Positions 36,425 to 44,612 of a DNA stretch of 64,000 nucleotides are shown one piece after another. A model generated the notes under the pieces. It was given only the letters and a program-made list of their open reading frames with translations, was not told the DNA's origin and ran no database searches. The stretch's first letter is position 1. The number at the start of each line of letters is the position of its first letter. The stretch is from positions 62,001 to 126,000 of the forward strand of contig JAJPKR010000042.1 in assembly GCA_021323595.1 (NCBI GenBank), read 5' to 3'. The translations under genes were made by a program, and so were the position numbers. The stretch is from Terriglobia bacterium. GTDB taxonomy: Bacteria > Acidobacteriota > Terriglobia > Terriglobales > SCQP01.

Positions 36425-37810
36425 TTACAGCACGCCGGGGGCGACGACGCTCAATCCGTAGAGCACCCCGGCCGCGACCAGCACCAGGACGACGAGGGTG
36501 GCAAGGAGGTTGTCGGCGCGAGGATTGACGCGATCGCCCATCAGCTCGCGGTCGTTTACCAGCAAGTATAAGAAGAGCAGCGCGGGGGGCATCGCCAGCA
36601 CTGCGATCACATTGACGATCAACACGACGTATTCGAGTGGAATGCCGGGAATCAGCACGATGCCGGCGGCGGCAGCGGCGCCCAGACAGAGCACCGCATA
36701 GAAGTGCCAGCCCTCCCGCAGCGGCCGGTTCAGGCTGTGCGGCATGCGCGTCACTTCGCCGAAGGCGTACGCGGAGGCGGTGGAGATCGTGACACAGGCG
36801 ACGAGCCCGGCTTCGAAGATGCCCAAGGCGAAGAGCGCGGCGCCGGCGTGGCCGAGGTAGGGGATTAGGGCCTGGGCGAACTCGGCGGCTCGAAAATGGC
36901 CGGCGCTGATGCCGTGACGATAGAGCGGAGTGGTGACGACGATCATGCCCAAGGCGGCGAGCGCGGCGAGCACGGCGCCCAGGCGGGTATCCCAGCGGCC
37001 GGCGCCGATATCCCGCGGCGTCAGGCCTTTATCCACGATGGCGCTCTGTTGGAAAAACAGCATCCAGGGCGTGACCGTCGCGCCGATGTCGGCCAGCAAG
37101 ATCAGGACGGTTTCCGCGCCGCGCGGCGGCAAGGGCCGCCAAGTGAGCAGCGCGCGGCCCACCTCGCTCCAGGCAGGATGGGTCAGCAACGCCAAGGGCA
37201 CGAAGACCAAGTTGCAGACCGCCAAGGCCAGCGTCAACCGCTCCCACGTCCAATACCGATGCGTGCCCACCAGCAGCCAGACCACGGCCAAGGCCCCGAG
37301 CACGGCCCAGGCGGGCGGGATACCGAAAAAGCCCAGGCCGGCGCGAATGCCGATGAATTCGGTGATCAGGGTGAGAAAGTTTCCGATGAACAGGTCCACC
37401 ATCGAAAACCAGCCCCAAAAGGGGCCGAAGCGCTCGAAGATCAGCTCGGCGTGACCGCGGTGCGTGGCCGCACCCAAGCGCACCGTCATCTCCTGCACCA
37501 CCACCGCCATGACGAAGGTCAGAACGACGAAGGGGAGGAAGAAGCCCAGGCCGAAGCGCGCGCCGGTGGCGGCGTAGCTGAGCATGCTGGGCGCATCGTT
37601 TTCGCCCAGCATCACCAAAATTCCGGGACCGATCAGCAGCCACAGCAGGCGCAGCCGCGCCCAGCCTCCGCGGCTGCGGCGCGCCAGCGCCACCTGCAAG
37701 CGGTCTTGGGCGCGGTCGAGATCCTCGTGTGTAATGCCGTCCTCGCCCCGTGCAACGGAGCGCGAAGCGACGCCGGCGGCGGGGACGGGCGAGGGCGGCT
37801 TCGAATCCAT
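36425..37810 (-). CDS. NRAMP-superfamily metal transporter with atypical metal-site motifs
   Basis: A 461-aa polytopic protein with about 11 helices after a 50-residue cytoplasmic N-terminus. Helix 1 reads GPGILVMLGENDAPS (61-75): the aspartate of the canonical DPGN is kept (Asp72) but the rest becomes APS. Helix 6 reads GATVTPWMLFFQQSAIVDKG (243-262), with Thr247-Pro-Trp-Met where Mn/Fe transporters have Met-Pro-His-Asn. Loss of the metal-selective Met and Asn points away from Mn/Fe and resembles NRAMP-related Mg transporters. Mg transport is inferred from those positions only. Confidence 0.83.
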   Translation of the reverse strand: MDSKPPSPVPAAGVASRSVARGEDGITHEDLDRAQDRLQVALARRSRGGWARLRLLWLLIGPGILVMLGENDAPSMLSYAATGARFGLGFFLPFVVLTFVMAVVVQEMTVRLGAATHRGHAELIFERFGPFWGWFSMVDLFIGNFLTLITEFIGIRAGLGFFGIPPAWAVLGALAVVWLLVGTHRYWTWERLTLALAVCNLVFVPLALLTHPAWSEVGRALLTWRPLPPRGAETVLILLADIGATVTPWMLFFQQSAIVDKGLTPRDIGAGRWDTRLGAVLAALAALGMIVVTTPLYRHGISAGHFRAAEFAQALIPYLGHAGAALFALGIFEAGLVACVTISTASAYAFGEVTRMPHSLNRPLREGWHFYAVLCLGAAAAAGIVLIPGIPLEYVVLIVNVIAVLAMPPALLFLYLLVNDRELMGDRVNPRADNLLATLVVLVLVAAGVLYGLSVVAPGVL

Positions 37811-37892
37811 TCTTCACGATACTAGCAACGACCCGGTTGACCAAACCCGAGCCGAGCACGGCACAATGGCGTATTGCGCCGCGTCACCACGC

Positions 37893-38966
37893 ATGACGAA
37901 CACGTTTACGAAATTCTTTTGCCTGCTCTTTCTTTTCGCCTTCGCCCGCGCGCTGGCGGCCGACAGCCTGCTGCTGCGCAGCGGCGACCGCTTGAACGGC
38001 AGCGTCGTTCGCGCAGACGCTTCGGGCGTGGTCTTTCACAACGCCTCTCTCGGCGACGTCCATGTGGCGTGGCACGACGTGGAGTGGCTCACCAGCGATG
38101 CCGGCTTCGTCGCGGTCACGAACACGAAGACCTGGACCGGAACATTCACGGCGCAGGGCGAGGACATCACCCTAATGCCGGCCAGCGGCATTCCGGTGGC
38201 CTTGCACGCCAACGACCTGCTGGAACTGGTTTCGCCGGAGGTGTATCGCAGCCAGCTCGAAGCGGCACGGCTGCCCTGGTGGCGCGGCTGGCAAGGTACG
38301 ATCGCCGCCGGCTTCAGCCTGGTGAGCGCGACGCAATCGTCGAACAACTACACCACCAACATCGCCTTGCGCCGCCAGGGCGGGCGTCATCTGGCCGAGC
38401 CGCCTCGCTCCACCACCTTGATCGGCTTTCAGGGGAGCTACGGCTCCGTCTCCCAGCCGAATTCGCCCACGGTGCTGACCAGCATCTATAGCGCCAATTT
38501 CGAGCACGATCAAAATCTCAGCCCGAGGTTCTTCATCTTGGGCCGCGCGGAGTTCGCCCACAACTTCGCGCAGGGCTTGCAGTTGCAGCAAAGCTACGGC
38601 CCGGGCCTCGGCTGGAAGCCGATCAATAATGCGGTGGCCCAGCTCGACCTGACCGCCGGGCTTCACTTCACACATCAGACGTTCTTGACCGCGGCGCCGG
38701 CGAGCTTTTTGGCCTCGGACTTCTCCGAGGAATTCCGCCGCCGTCTGCCGGGCGGCATGACCTGGACCGAGCAGTTGCAGGTTTCCCCCGCGGTCACACA
38801 GGGAAACGCCTATCAGGCTTCCGCATCGACTGGCCTGGTCGTGCCGATGTACAAGCAATTGAGCTTCAATATCCGGCTCGCCGACAGCTATTTGGGTAAT
38901 CCGCAACCGGGTTTCCGCCACAATTCGCTGGAGTTCAGCTCGGGCTTGCAACTCGGCTTCCCATGA
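37893..38966 (+). CDS. DUF481-like outer-membrane beta-barrel protein
   Basis: A 357-aa secreted protein. Start at 37893 gives a good signal peptide (FFCLLFLFAFARALAADS); an in-frame ATG 27 nt upstream does not. Residues about 25-115 repeat a small beta domain (LLLRSGDRLNGSVVRADASG) often seen before DUF481, and residues about 130-357 have alternating Gly/aromatic beta strands ending in Pro after a Phe (LQLGFP), typical of YdiY-like outer-membrane barrels. Function unknown. It is divergent from the NRAMP-like gene and overlaps the end of the P1-peptidase remnant by 32 nt. Confidence 0.72.
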   Translation: MTNTFTKFFCLLFLFAFARALAADSLLLRSGDRLNGSVVRADASGVVFHNASLGDVHVAWHDVEWLTSDAGFVAVTNTKTWTGTFTAQGEDITLMPASGIPVALHANDLLELVSPEVYRSQLEAARLPWWRGWQGTIAAGFSLVSATQSSNNYTTNIALRRQGGRHLAEPPRSTTLIGFQGSYGSVSQPNSPTVLTSIYSANFEHDQNLSPRFFILGRAEFAHNFAQGLQLQQSYGPGLGWKPINNAVAQLDLTAGLHFTHQTFLTAAPASFLASDFSEEFRRRLPGGMTWTEQLQVSPAVTQGNAYQASASTGLVVPMYKQLSFNIRLADSYLGNPQPGFRHNSLEFSSGLQLGFP

Positions 38967-39910
38967 TGCAGTGCAAGACGCCATAGCGGCGCAGCAGGGC
39001 GCGGGTGCGCTCGAGCGGGAGCGCCTCGACCGTATGGCCGTTGCCGGTGACGGTCACGGCCTGGAGGAGCGACTCGTACACGCCTTCTTGCGTAGCTTCG
39101 ATCGCCGCTCCGGAGAGCGGCGACATCGCATCGTTGCGCACGCGCGGCGCCAGCGGCAGCAGCGGCACCTCCGGGGCATGTTCGCCGGGAATGCGCAGCG
39201 CGGCGGCGGTGGCGAAGGCGATGGCATAGTCTCCGCTGCCGCTGCTGAAGGCCGAACCGGTGCGGGCGATGCCGGCCACGGCGCGCGCGGCGAGCTGTTG
39301 CAAGGTACGGGCGGAAAGGGGGGCGTGGGTGGCCAGCACCACGAGCACCGAACCGTCCGCGGCGCCGGGGCGCGCCGGGGGCGTACGCCGCCGCGCGCGG
39401 GCCGGACGGTTCGAGATAGCCGCGGCCGAGCGTGCGGATGTCGCTCAAGTAGCGTCGTTCTTCTCCGCTACCAACGGGTTGATCGAGCGCACGGCGGCGG
39501 CGCCGGGCAGCGCCAGCATGTAATCGGGCAGCACGTCGGCGGCGCACGGCACGCCGAGGGTCGAGGTCAGCAGGATGGGCGTCTCGATTTCGCCGAGTTC
39601 GTTGACTTGCGTCGAGCCCATCCGCTTGCCGAAAGCGTTGCCGATAAAGACCGCTCCTGACACCTTGTCCTGGAACCTATTGCCCGCGTGCGGCAGAATC
39701 GCGGACACGCCTGTAAGGACCGCGGCGCCGCGGATCAGGGTGCTTGCCCGACCTCGACGCCGCCGAGGTCGGTGATCGCATCCAGCGGACCGGCGGGCAG
39801 GGCGCCGACCTGGATGCCCAGTCGCGCACATGGGGCCGGGGAGGCGCGGGCCGTCCCCACAGCACCGCGCCGCCCCCGGCGGCCACCAGCGCTAGCGCCC
39901 AAAAACGCAT
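38935..39910 (-). pseudogene. Broken P1-family (DmpA/BapA-like) peptidase
   Basis: Pieces of one P1 aminopeptidase run through three minus-strand frames. The order is: signal peptide (MRFWALALVAAGGGAVLWG, from 39910); LGIQVGALPAGPLDAITDLG near 39780-39830; a long middle block with ILPHAGNRFQDKVSGAVFIG and AFGKRMGSTQVNELGEIET (39445-39700); YLSDIRTLGRGY near 39420-39455; and the C-terminal block VVLATHAPLSARTLQQLAAR to the stop at 38935. At least four frame changes are needed. Roughly 90 residues that normally lie between the last two blocks, including the Gly-rich autoprocessing region, are missing. It cannot make an active enzyme. Confidence 0.82.
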
Positions 39911-39937
39911 GGGCCGAGGATAACCGTGAACGCGCGC

Positions 39938-40900
39938 TCAGCCGCGTTCGGCGGCGCGGCGGGCCATGGCGATCAACGCTTCGGCGGCGCCGTAGGGATC
40001 GCTGCGCCGCGCCGCCACGGCGTCGGCCGCCTCGTCCAGCGCGGCGGCGGGCAGATGGGGGGCGAGCGCGGCTTCGTACCAGCGGTCGCGCAACAGACGT
40101 TCGAGGCGCCGCCGCCATTGCTCCCGCCGCCGCGCCGCACGCCGGTCCTCGGCCGCCTGGAACGACTCGAAATCGGCGATCGCTGCGCACAACTCGGCGA
40201 TGCCGCGCGCTTCGGTGGCGACGGTCTGCACGATGGCAGGCCGCCAGCCATCGGCCCGGCGGGCAAGCCCGAGCATGGCGCGCAATTCTTGCTGCAAGCG
40301 ATCGGCCCCGCGGTCGGCCTTGTTCAGGACGAAGATGTCGGCAATTTCGAGGATGCCGGCCTTGAGCGTCTGCACGTCGTCTCCCATCCCCGGCACCAGC
40401 ACGACCAGCACCACGTCGGCCAATTGCACGATATCGATTTCCCCCTGGCCCACGCCGACGGTCTCGATCATCACGCGGCGAAAGCCGGCGGCGTCGAGCA
40501 CGGCGCAGGCGTCGGCCGTGGCCGCTGAGAGGCCGCCCAAGCTGCCGCGCGTGGCCATGCTGCGAATGAAGATGCCGGGATCGCCGAACAGCGCCTGCAT
40601 GCGCACGCGATCGCCGAGGATCGCGCCGTGGCTGAAGGGGCTGGTGGGATCGACGGCGACGATGCCGACGCGCTCCTGCCGCCGGCGATACTCGCGGGCC
40701 AACTGGTCCACGAGCGTGCTCTTGCCGGCGCCCGGCGCACCGGTGACGCCGATGGTCGTGGCGCCGCCGCCGGCGGGAAACAGGGCGCGCAACAGCTCTT
40801 CCGCCTGCGGGCCGCGGTTTTCGACCACGCTCAGCACACGAGCCAGCGAGCGCGCATCGGCCTCGCGCACCGCCTCCACCCAGCCGGCGACTGTCGCCAT
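39938..40900 (-). CDS. meaB: MeaB/ArgK-family GTPase (methylmalonyl-CoA mutase chaperone)
   Basis: A 320-aa G3E-family GTPase. Start at 40900 gives MATVAGWVEAVREAD. Walker A is GAPGAGKST (about 52-60), switch region AVDPTSPFSHGAILGDRVRM, DxxG-type ETVGVGQGEIDI, and the base motif NKAD. MeaB loads and protects adenosylcobalamin on methylmalonyl-CoA mutase. No mutase gene is in the window. The gene lies 27 nt after the P1-peptidase remnant and is divergent, with only 23 nt between start codons, from the frameshifted LolA-like gene. Confidence 0.9.
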   Translation of the reverse strand: MATVAGWVEAVREADARSLARVLSVVENRGPQAEELLRALFPAGGGATTIGVTGAPGAGKSTLVDQLAREYRRRQERVGIVAVDPTSPFSHGAILGDRVRMQALFGDPGIFIRSMATRGSLGGLSAATADACAVLDAAGFRRVMIETVGVGQGEIDIVQLADVVLVVLVPGMGDDVQTLKAGILEIADIFVLNKADRGADRLQQELRAMLGLARRADGWRPAIVQTVATEARGIAELCAAIADFESFQAAEDRRAARRREQWRRRLERLLRDRWYEAALAPHLPAAALDEAADAVAARRSDPYGAAEALIAMARRAAERG

Positions 40901-40923
40901 GACCTCAGGATACCTGGGCGGAT

Positions 40924-41561
40924 ATGCTAAATCAGATGATCGTTCTCCTCGCTCTCCTGTTGGCGGCGCCGCGCGGTTCGCGGCGCTGCGCACGCTGGTC
41001 GAGCGCTCCGAGCTGGTCTTTGCGCAAGGCCAGCGCTGGCAAGTTCGCACGTGGCACAAGGCCCCCGACCGGATTCGGATCGAGATTCACACGCCGAAGG
41101 GCACCCTGGTGCAGGCTTTCGACGGTACTATGGCGTGGCAGATCGATCCGGGCGCGAAGATGGCGCATGCGCTCAACGGCGCCGCGGCCAATCAGGTGCG
41201 CGACGAGGGCGCGCAAGGGTTCGATATGGCCATCGCGCCGGAGTCGCGCGGGATCGCGATCGCCTATGCGGGGGCGGGCACGATGGACGGCCGGCGCTAC
41301 GAGGCGGTGCGCTTCACCTTTCCCGGCGGCGATACCTTCGTGCAATTTTTCGATGCCCAGAGCGGGCTGCAATTTTTCGAGCAATATCCGTTGCCCCAGG
41401 GTGGGCACGGCAGTGAAGCCGTGCGCGATTACCGGCGCGTGAAGGGCTTGCTCTTTCCGAGCGCTTACGTCAATTTGCCCGGACCGACGCTCGTGATTCT
41501 CAAGTGGCAGCTCGATGTGCCGCTGGACGACGCGCTTTTCGCGCCGCCGATCCGGCGATGA
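40924..41561 (+). pseudogene. LolA-like lipoprotein-sorting or outer-membrane protein, frameshifted after the signal peptide
   Basis: The first codons (from 40924 or 40936) encode a good signal peptide, MIVLLALLLAAP. The rest of the protein is in another frame, beginning AARFAALRTLVERSELVFAQ and running to 41561. The body resembles LolA-like folds: APDRIRIEIHTPKG, then FDGTMAWQIDPG, DGRRYEAVRFTF and FFDAQSGLQFFEQY. One base lost or two gained near 40960-40975 would explain the break; an assembly or sequencing error cannot be excluded. An ATG in the body frame at 40899 exists but gives no signal peptide. Confidence 0.62.
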
Positions 41562-41746
41562 TCCCGCCCGGGCGAAACGCTTCCCTTCTTTCGTCGCATC
41601 GCGGACGCAGGAGCAAGCAGGCCGGTCTGTTGATTCGCGACTGCGGCCTATCTCGGCTCCGGCCGAGCGGATTGCGACGCGCGCGGGCCAAACGGTTCCC
41701 GGCCGCCGCGGCGGCCCGCGCGACGTTTTCTCTTACCTCATCGCAG

Positions 41747-41755
41747 TGACATAAT
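41747..41755 (+). promoter_or_regulatory. Extended -10 promoter of the M48 peptidase gene
   Basis: TG-A-CATAAT at 41747-41755 fits an extended -10, about 40 nt before the M48 ATG. The -35 position is poor (TTTCTC), as is allowed for extended -10 promoters. The rest of the 233-nt gap contains a GC palindrome at 41701-41716 but no gene. Confidence 0.45.
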
Positions 41756-41794
41756 AGAAGCAACGAGTCAGAAAGACTCCCGGAGGCGGCACTC

Positions 41795-43246
41795 ATGCAC
41801 CCGCGAGTTCGGCGTTTCCTCGCCTACTTCTTGAGCGTTCTGGTCGTCGGCGATGCGGAGGCGCTGGTCCCGCCCGCGCCGCCGCAAGCCGCGGCGCCCT
41901 CCGCCGCGCCGGCGCTGGCCGCGGAGGCGGCCAAATCGTACCTGGAGATCTTTCAGGCGGCGCCCGAGCTGCACTTCAGCACCGCCGACTTCGAACGCGC
42001 GCGGGCCGCGCTCGAGCAAGGGCGCAAGACCTGCATCACCCGCTTCCAAGCGCGGGCCAAGGACTACGACAAGCAAATCACGGCCTCCCGCAACGAGCTC
42101 AAACGCCGCACCAGCACTTTGGACGATGCCGCGCGCCATGCCCTGCATTGCCAGATCCAGAACCTCACGCTGCTGAAAGAGGAATCCCAGGTGCTGGCCA
42201 ACGACGCGATCCCCACCGCTTACGAAAACCGCCTGGCGAAGGTCGCGATCCTCCAGAATTGGCCCGCCGAATACGTGAAGACGCGCGCCCAGATCGCCGA
42301 CGGCTCCTATCACCAGCGCCGCTGGGGCGACATCAAGGACATCGGCATCCGCGAGATCGCGACGAACCAGCAAGACGACATCAAGACCGGCCAGGATGCC
42401 GTGCGCGAGATGAAAGCGACGGGCCTCATGCCGAACGCGATCGAGGATCCCGCCGTCGCCGGCTACGTCAACCGCGTCGCGCAAGACGTCGCCCGGCACA
42501 GCGATCTCAAGATTCCGCTGCACGTGACCGTGCTCGACTCCAAAGAGATCAACGCCTTTGCCCTGCCGGGCGGTTATCTCTTCGTGGAACGGGGACTGTT
42601 GGACGCAGCCGACAACGAAAACGAGCTGGCGGGCGTGATCGCGCACGAGATCGCGCACGATGCCGCCCGCCATGGCCATCAGCTCATGCGCAAGGCGACC
42701 ATCGCCTCGATCTTCGCCCAAGCCGCGCAAATCGCCGCGTTGGTGCTCACCGGCGGAGTCGCGGGCGTGGGCACCGCCTATGCACTCCAGTACGGCTTCT
42801 ACGGCTTGGGCCTGGTTTTGAATCTCCAGTTGCTCGGGGTGAGCCGCGACTTCGAATTGCAAGCCGATCAACTGGGCATCCAGTACGCCTGGAACTCCGG
42901 CTATAACCCCGATGGCTTCATCCGCTTCTTCGACAAGATGGCCACGCGCGAGGGATACGTCAACGGCGTGGGCTGGTTTCGCACCCATCCGCCCTTCTAT
43001 GCGCGCATGGTCGCCGCGCAACGCGAAATCATGATGCTGCCGCCGCGGCCCCACGCCGTCGAGCAGACCTCCGAGTTCGAAAGCATGAAGGCGGCGCTCA
43101 AGCGGATCGAGACCGAGGCCGCCAAACAAGAGGCCGGGCGGCCGTCGCTGCTGCAAGTCGAGACGGGTTGCGCGCCGCCGCAGAAGGCCGAATACAAGCC
43201 GGGCCAGCTCATCGAAAACCTATGCGCCGCCGCCTCCTCGCGCTGA
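41795..43246 (+). CDS. M48-family zinc metalloprotease, secreted
   Basis: A 483-aa protein with an N-terminal signal (FLAYFLSVLVVGDAEA), a Pro/Ala-rich linker, and a helical region (about 45-170) containing Cys67-like and Cys117-like residues in long amphipathic helices. The M48 catalytic domain has HEIAHDAARHGH (zinc ligands and catalytic Glu, about 285-296) and a third ligand in FELQADQLG (about 353). It resembles BepA-like periplasmic proteases in having HEIAH but shows no clear TPRs. The last 90 residues are a non-catalytic tail. The remnant VWFA gene starts 25 nt before its stop. Confidence 0.86.
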   Translation: MHPRVRRFLAYFLSVLVVGDAEALVPPAPPQAAAPSAAPALAAEAAKSYLEIFQAAPELHFSTADFERARAALEQGRKTCITRFQARAKDYDKQITASRNELKRRTSTLDDAARHALHCQIQNLTLLKEESQVLANDAIPTAYENRLAKVAILQNWPAEYVKTRAQIADGSYHQRRWGDIKDIGIREIATNQQDDIKTGQDAVREMKATGLMPNAIEDPAVAGYVNRVAQDVARHSDLKIPLHVTVLDSKEINAFALPGGYLFVERGLLDAADNENELAGVIAHEIAHDAARHGHQLMRKATIASIFAQAAQIAALVLTGGVAGVGTAYALQYGFYGLGLVLNLQLLGVSRDFELQADQLGIQYAWNSGYNPDGFIRFFDKMATREGYVNGVGWFRTHPPFYARMVAAQREIMMLPPRPHAVEQTSEFESMKAALKRIETEAAKQEAGRPSLLQVETGCAPPQKAEYKPGQLIENLCAAASSR

Positions 43247-43770
43247 TTCCGCTGCCGGCTTGGGCCCTGGCGGGCGCGCAAGCGCCGCCGGCGCCGGCTG
43301 GCGCTTCGCTCTAGGTGACGGTCGTCCACGACGGCAAGTTGATCGGCGGCTTGCGCGTCTTGGTGCTGATCGGCTCCGGCTTGAACACCTTCGGCGAACA
43401 AACCCTCAATTCCCTGCGGCGGCAGGTGGCGGCGAGCAACGTGACCGTCTTCGCCGTGGGCGCGGGACAATATCTCCGGCTCAGGAATCCGGCGATCACG
43501 CGCGCCCATTTCCTGCAAGCGGACAATCTGCTCCGCACCTTGACCGCCGAGAGCGGCGGCAAGGCCTGGTTCCCGCGCTTTGAGACCGCTTTCCCCGACG
43601 CCGCGCAAGGCCTGCTCCAAGTCATCGAGCACCGCTATCGGCTGGTCGTGCCGCCGCAAGCACTGGCCGGCGATCGCCCCGCCAAGGGCCGCGTGGAAGC
43701 ATTTCACGTCGAAAACGGCAAGTGCACCGACTTCGAAACCATCGCGCGCGCCGAGCTTGCCGGGCCCTAG
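43222..43770 (+). pseudogene. VWFA-domain secreted protein remnant with in-frame amber codon
   Basis: A signal-peptide frame (MRRRLLALIPLPAWALAGAQ, from 43222) meets TAG at 43312-43314, and the next codon in the same frame continues VTVVHDGKLIGGLRVLVLIG to the stop at 43770. The continuation matches the second half of acidobacterial VWFA proteins (VLVLIGSGLNTF, then NVTVFAVGAGQ and LTAESGGKAWFPR). The first half, with the metal-binding DxSxS motif, is missing, so there is both an internal deletion and a nonsense codon. A GTG directly after the stop (43315) could still allow a 151-aa product. Confidence 0.7.
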
Positions 43771-43876
43771 CCGCCGAGGTCCCAAGCGGCCCAGAGGGCA
43801 ACGAGCGGGCCGGCGGACACATCGTCCTTTCGGACGCGGGCATCTCATTGCATACGCCACTTCCGGAGGCATGCCG

Positions 43877-44536
43877 ATGAACCGATTGGTTTCCTACGTG
43901 GGACGTTGGTCCGCGGTCGGATTGCTGTGCGCGGGATTGAGCCTGACCCTGCCCGCCTTCGCACAGGCCAGCTCCGGCCAGCAAGATCAAGCCTCACAAT
44001 CGCAGAGTGGCCAAAAGGCCATGCAACAGCCCACCAATCCCAATCAGCGGGCGGTGGACTTCTTGAACACTTTGAATCAAGGTGAAATCCAAACCGCAAA
44101 AACCATGCAGGACAAGGCGCAGAACGCCCAAGTCAAGGATTTCGCCAAGATGATCCAAAAGGATCATCAAAAGGCGCAGGACCAATTGCAGGAAGCCGCC
44201 AGCAAGGCGAATTTGCAGTTGGGAACCAACTCACGCCTGGAAAACGAAAACAAGCAACTCGACAGCCGCTTACAGTCGGCTAGTGAAGCGACGGCTGACC
44301 GCGAGTACTTGCACGCCGAAGTGCGTGATCATGCGCGGGCGATCCGCCGTGCGCGAGCACTGGAAAAGGAAGTGACCGATCCCGGGCTGAAGTCCTATAT
44401 CAGCTCCGTCATTCCGGTGCTGCAAAAGCATGAGCGCGCGGCCCGCGATCTGACGGCCTCCCTCACCGGGCATCCAGCGGGCACGCCGGCGGCTCCCGCT
44501 TCCAAGCCGCCTTCGAACCAACCGCCTCGCCGCTAA
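43877..44536 (+). CDS. DUF4142 periplasmic protein
   Basis: A 219-aa secreted protein. The second of two close ATGs (43877) was chosen because CCGGAGG lies 7 nt before it but only 1-2 nt before the first (43871). Signal peptide MNRLVSYVGRWSAVGLLCAG to about residue 34 (FAQA), a Gln/Ser-rich linker, then a helical bundle (about 58-195) with DUF4142 features: LNTLNQGEIQTAKTMQDKAQ, FAKMIQKDHQKAQDQL, and a late VLQKHERAARDL. A Pro-rich tail ends the protein. Function unknown; such proteins are often stress-induced ferritin-like bundles. A strong terminator follows. Confidence 0.8.
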   Translation: MNRLVSYVGRWSAVGLLCAGLSLTLPAFAQASSGQQDQASQSQSGQKAMQQPTNPNQRAVDFLNTLNQGEIQTAKTMQDKAQNAQVKDFAKMIQKDHQKAQDQLQEAASKANLQLGTNSRLENENKQLDSRLQSASEATADREYLHAEVRDHARAIRRARALEKEVTDPGLKSYISSVIPVLQKHERAARDLTASLTGHPAGTPAAPASKPPSNQPPRR

Positions 44537-44567
44537 GAGCAAGAGCGAGCGAAGCCATGGGACTGAG

Positions 44568-44594
44568 GGGCCGGCGCTGCCGGCCCTTTTTCTT
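44568..44594 (+). terminator. Intrinsic terminator of the DUF4142 gene
   Basis: GGGCCGGC (44568-44575), loop GCT, GCCGGCCC (44579-44586), then TTTTTCTT (44587-44594): an 8-bp perfect GC stem followed by a T-run. It is 31 nt after the DUF4142 stop and ends transcription before the paralogue. Confidence 0.88.
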
Positions 44595-44612
44595 GCGGCA
44601 TCCAAGTCTAGC

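Noticed and set aside
38388-39700. A functional P1 peptidase made by programmed frameshifting
   Set aside because: Four frame changes plus a deletion of conserved residues exceed any known recoding; decay is simpler.
41701-41716. A perfect 16-bp palindrome GGCCGCCGCGGCGGCC as a terminator
   Set aside because: No T-run follows on either strand, and it is the kind of symmetric GC run expected by chance here.
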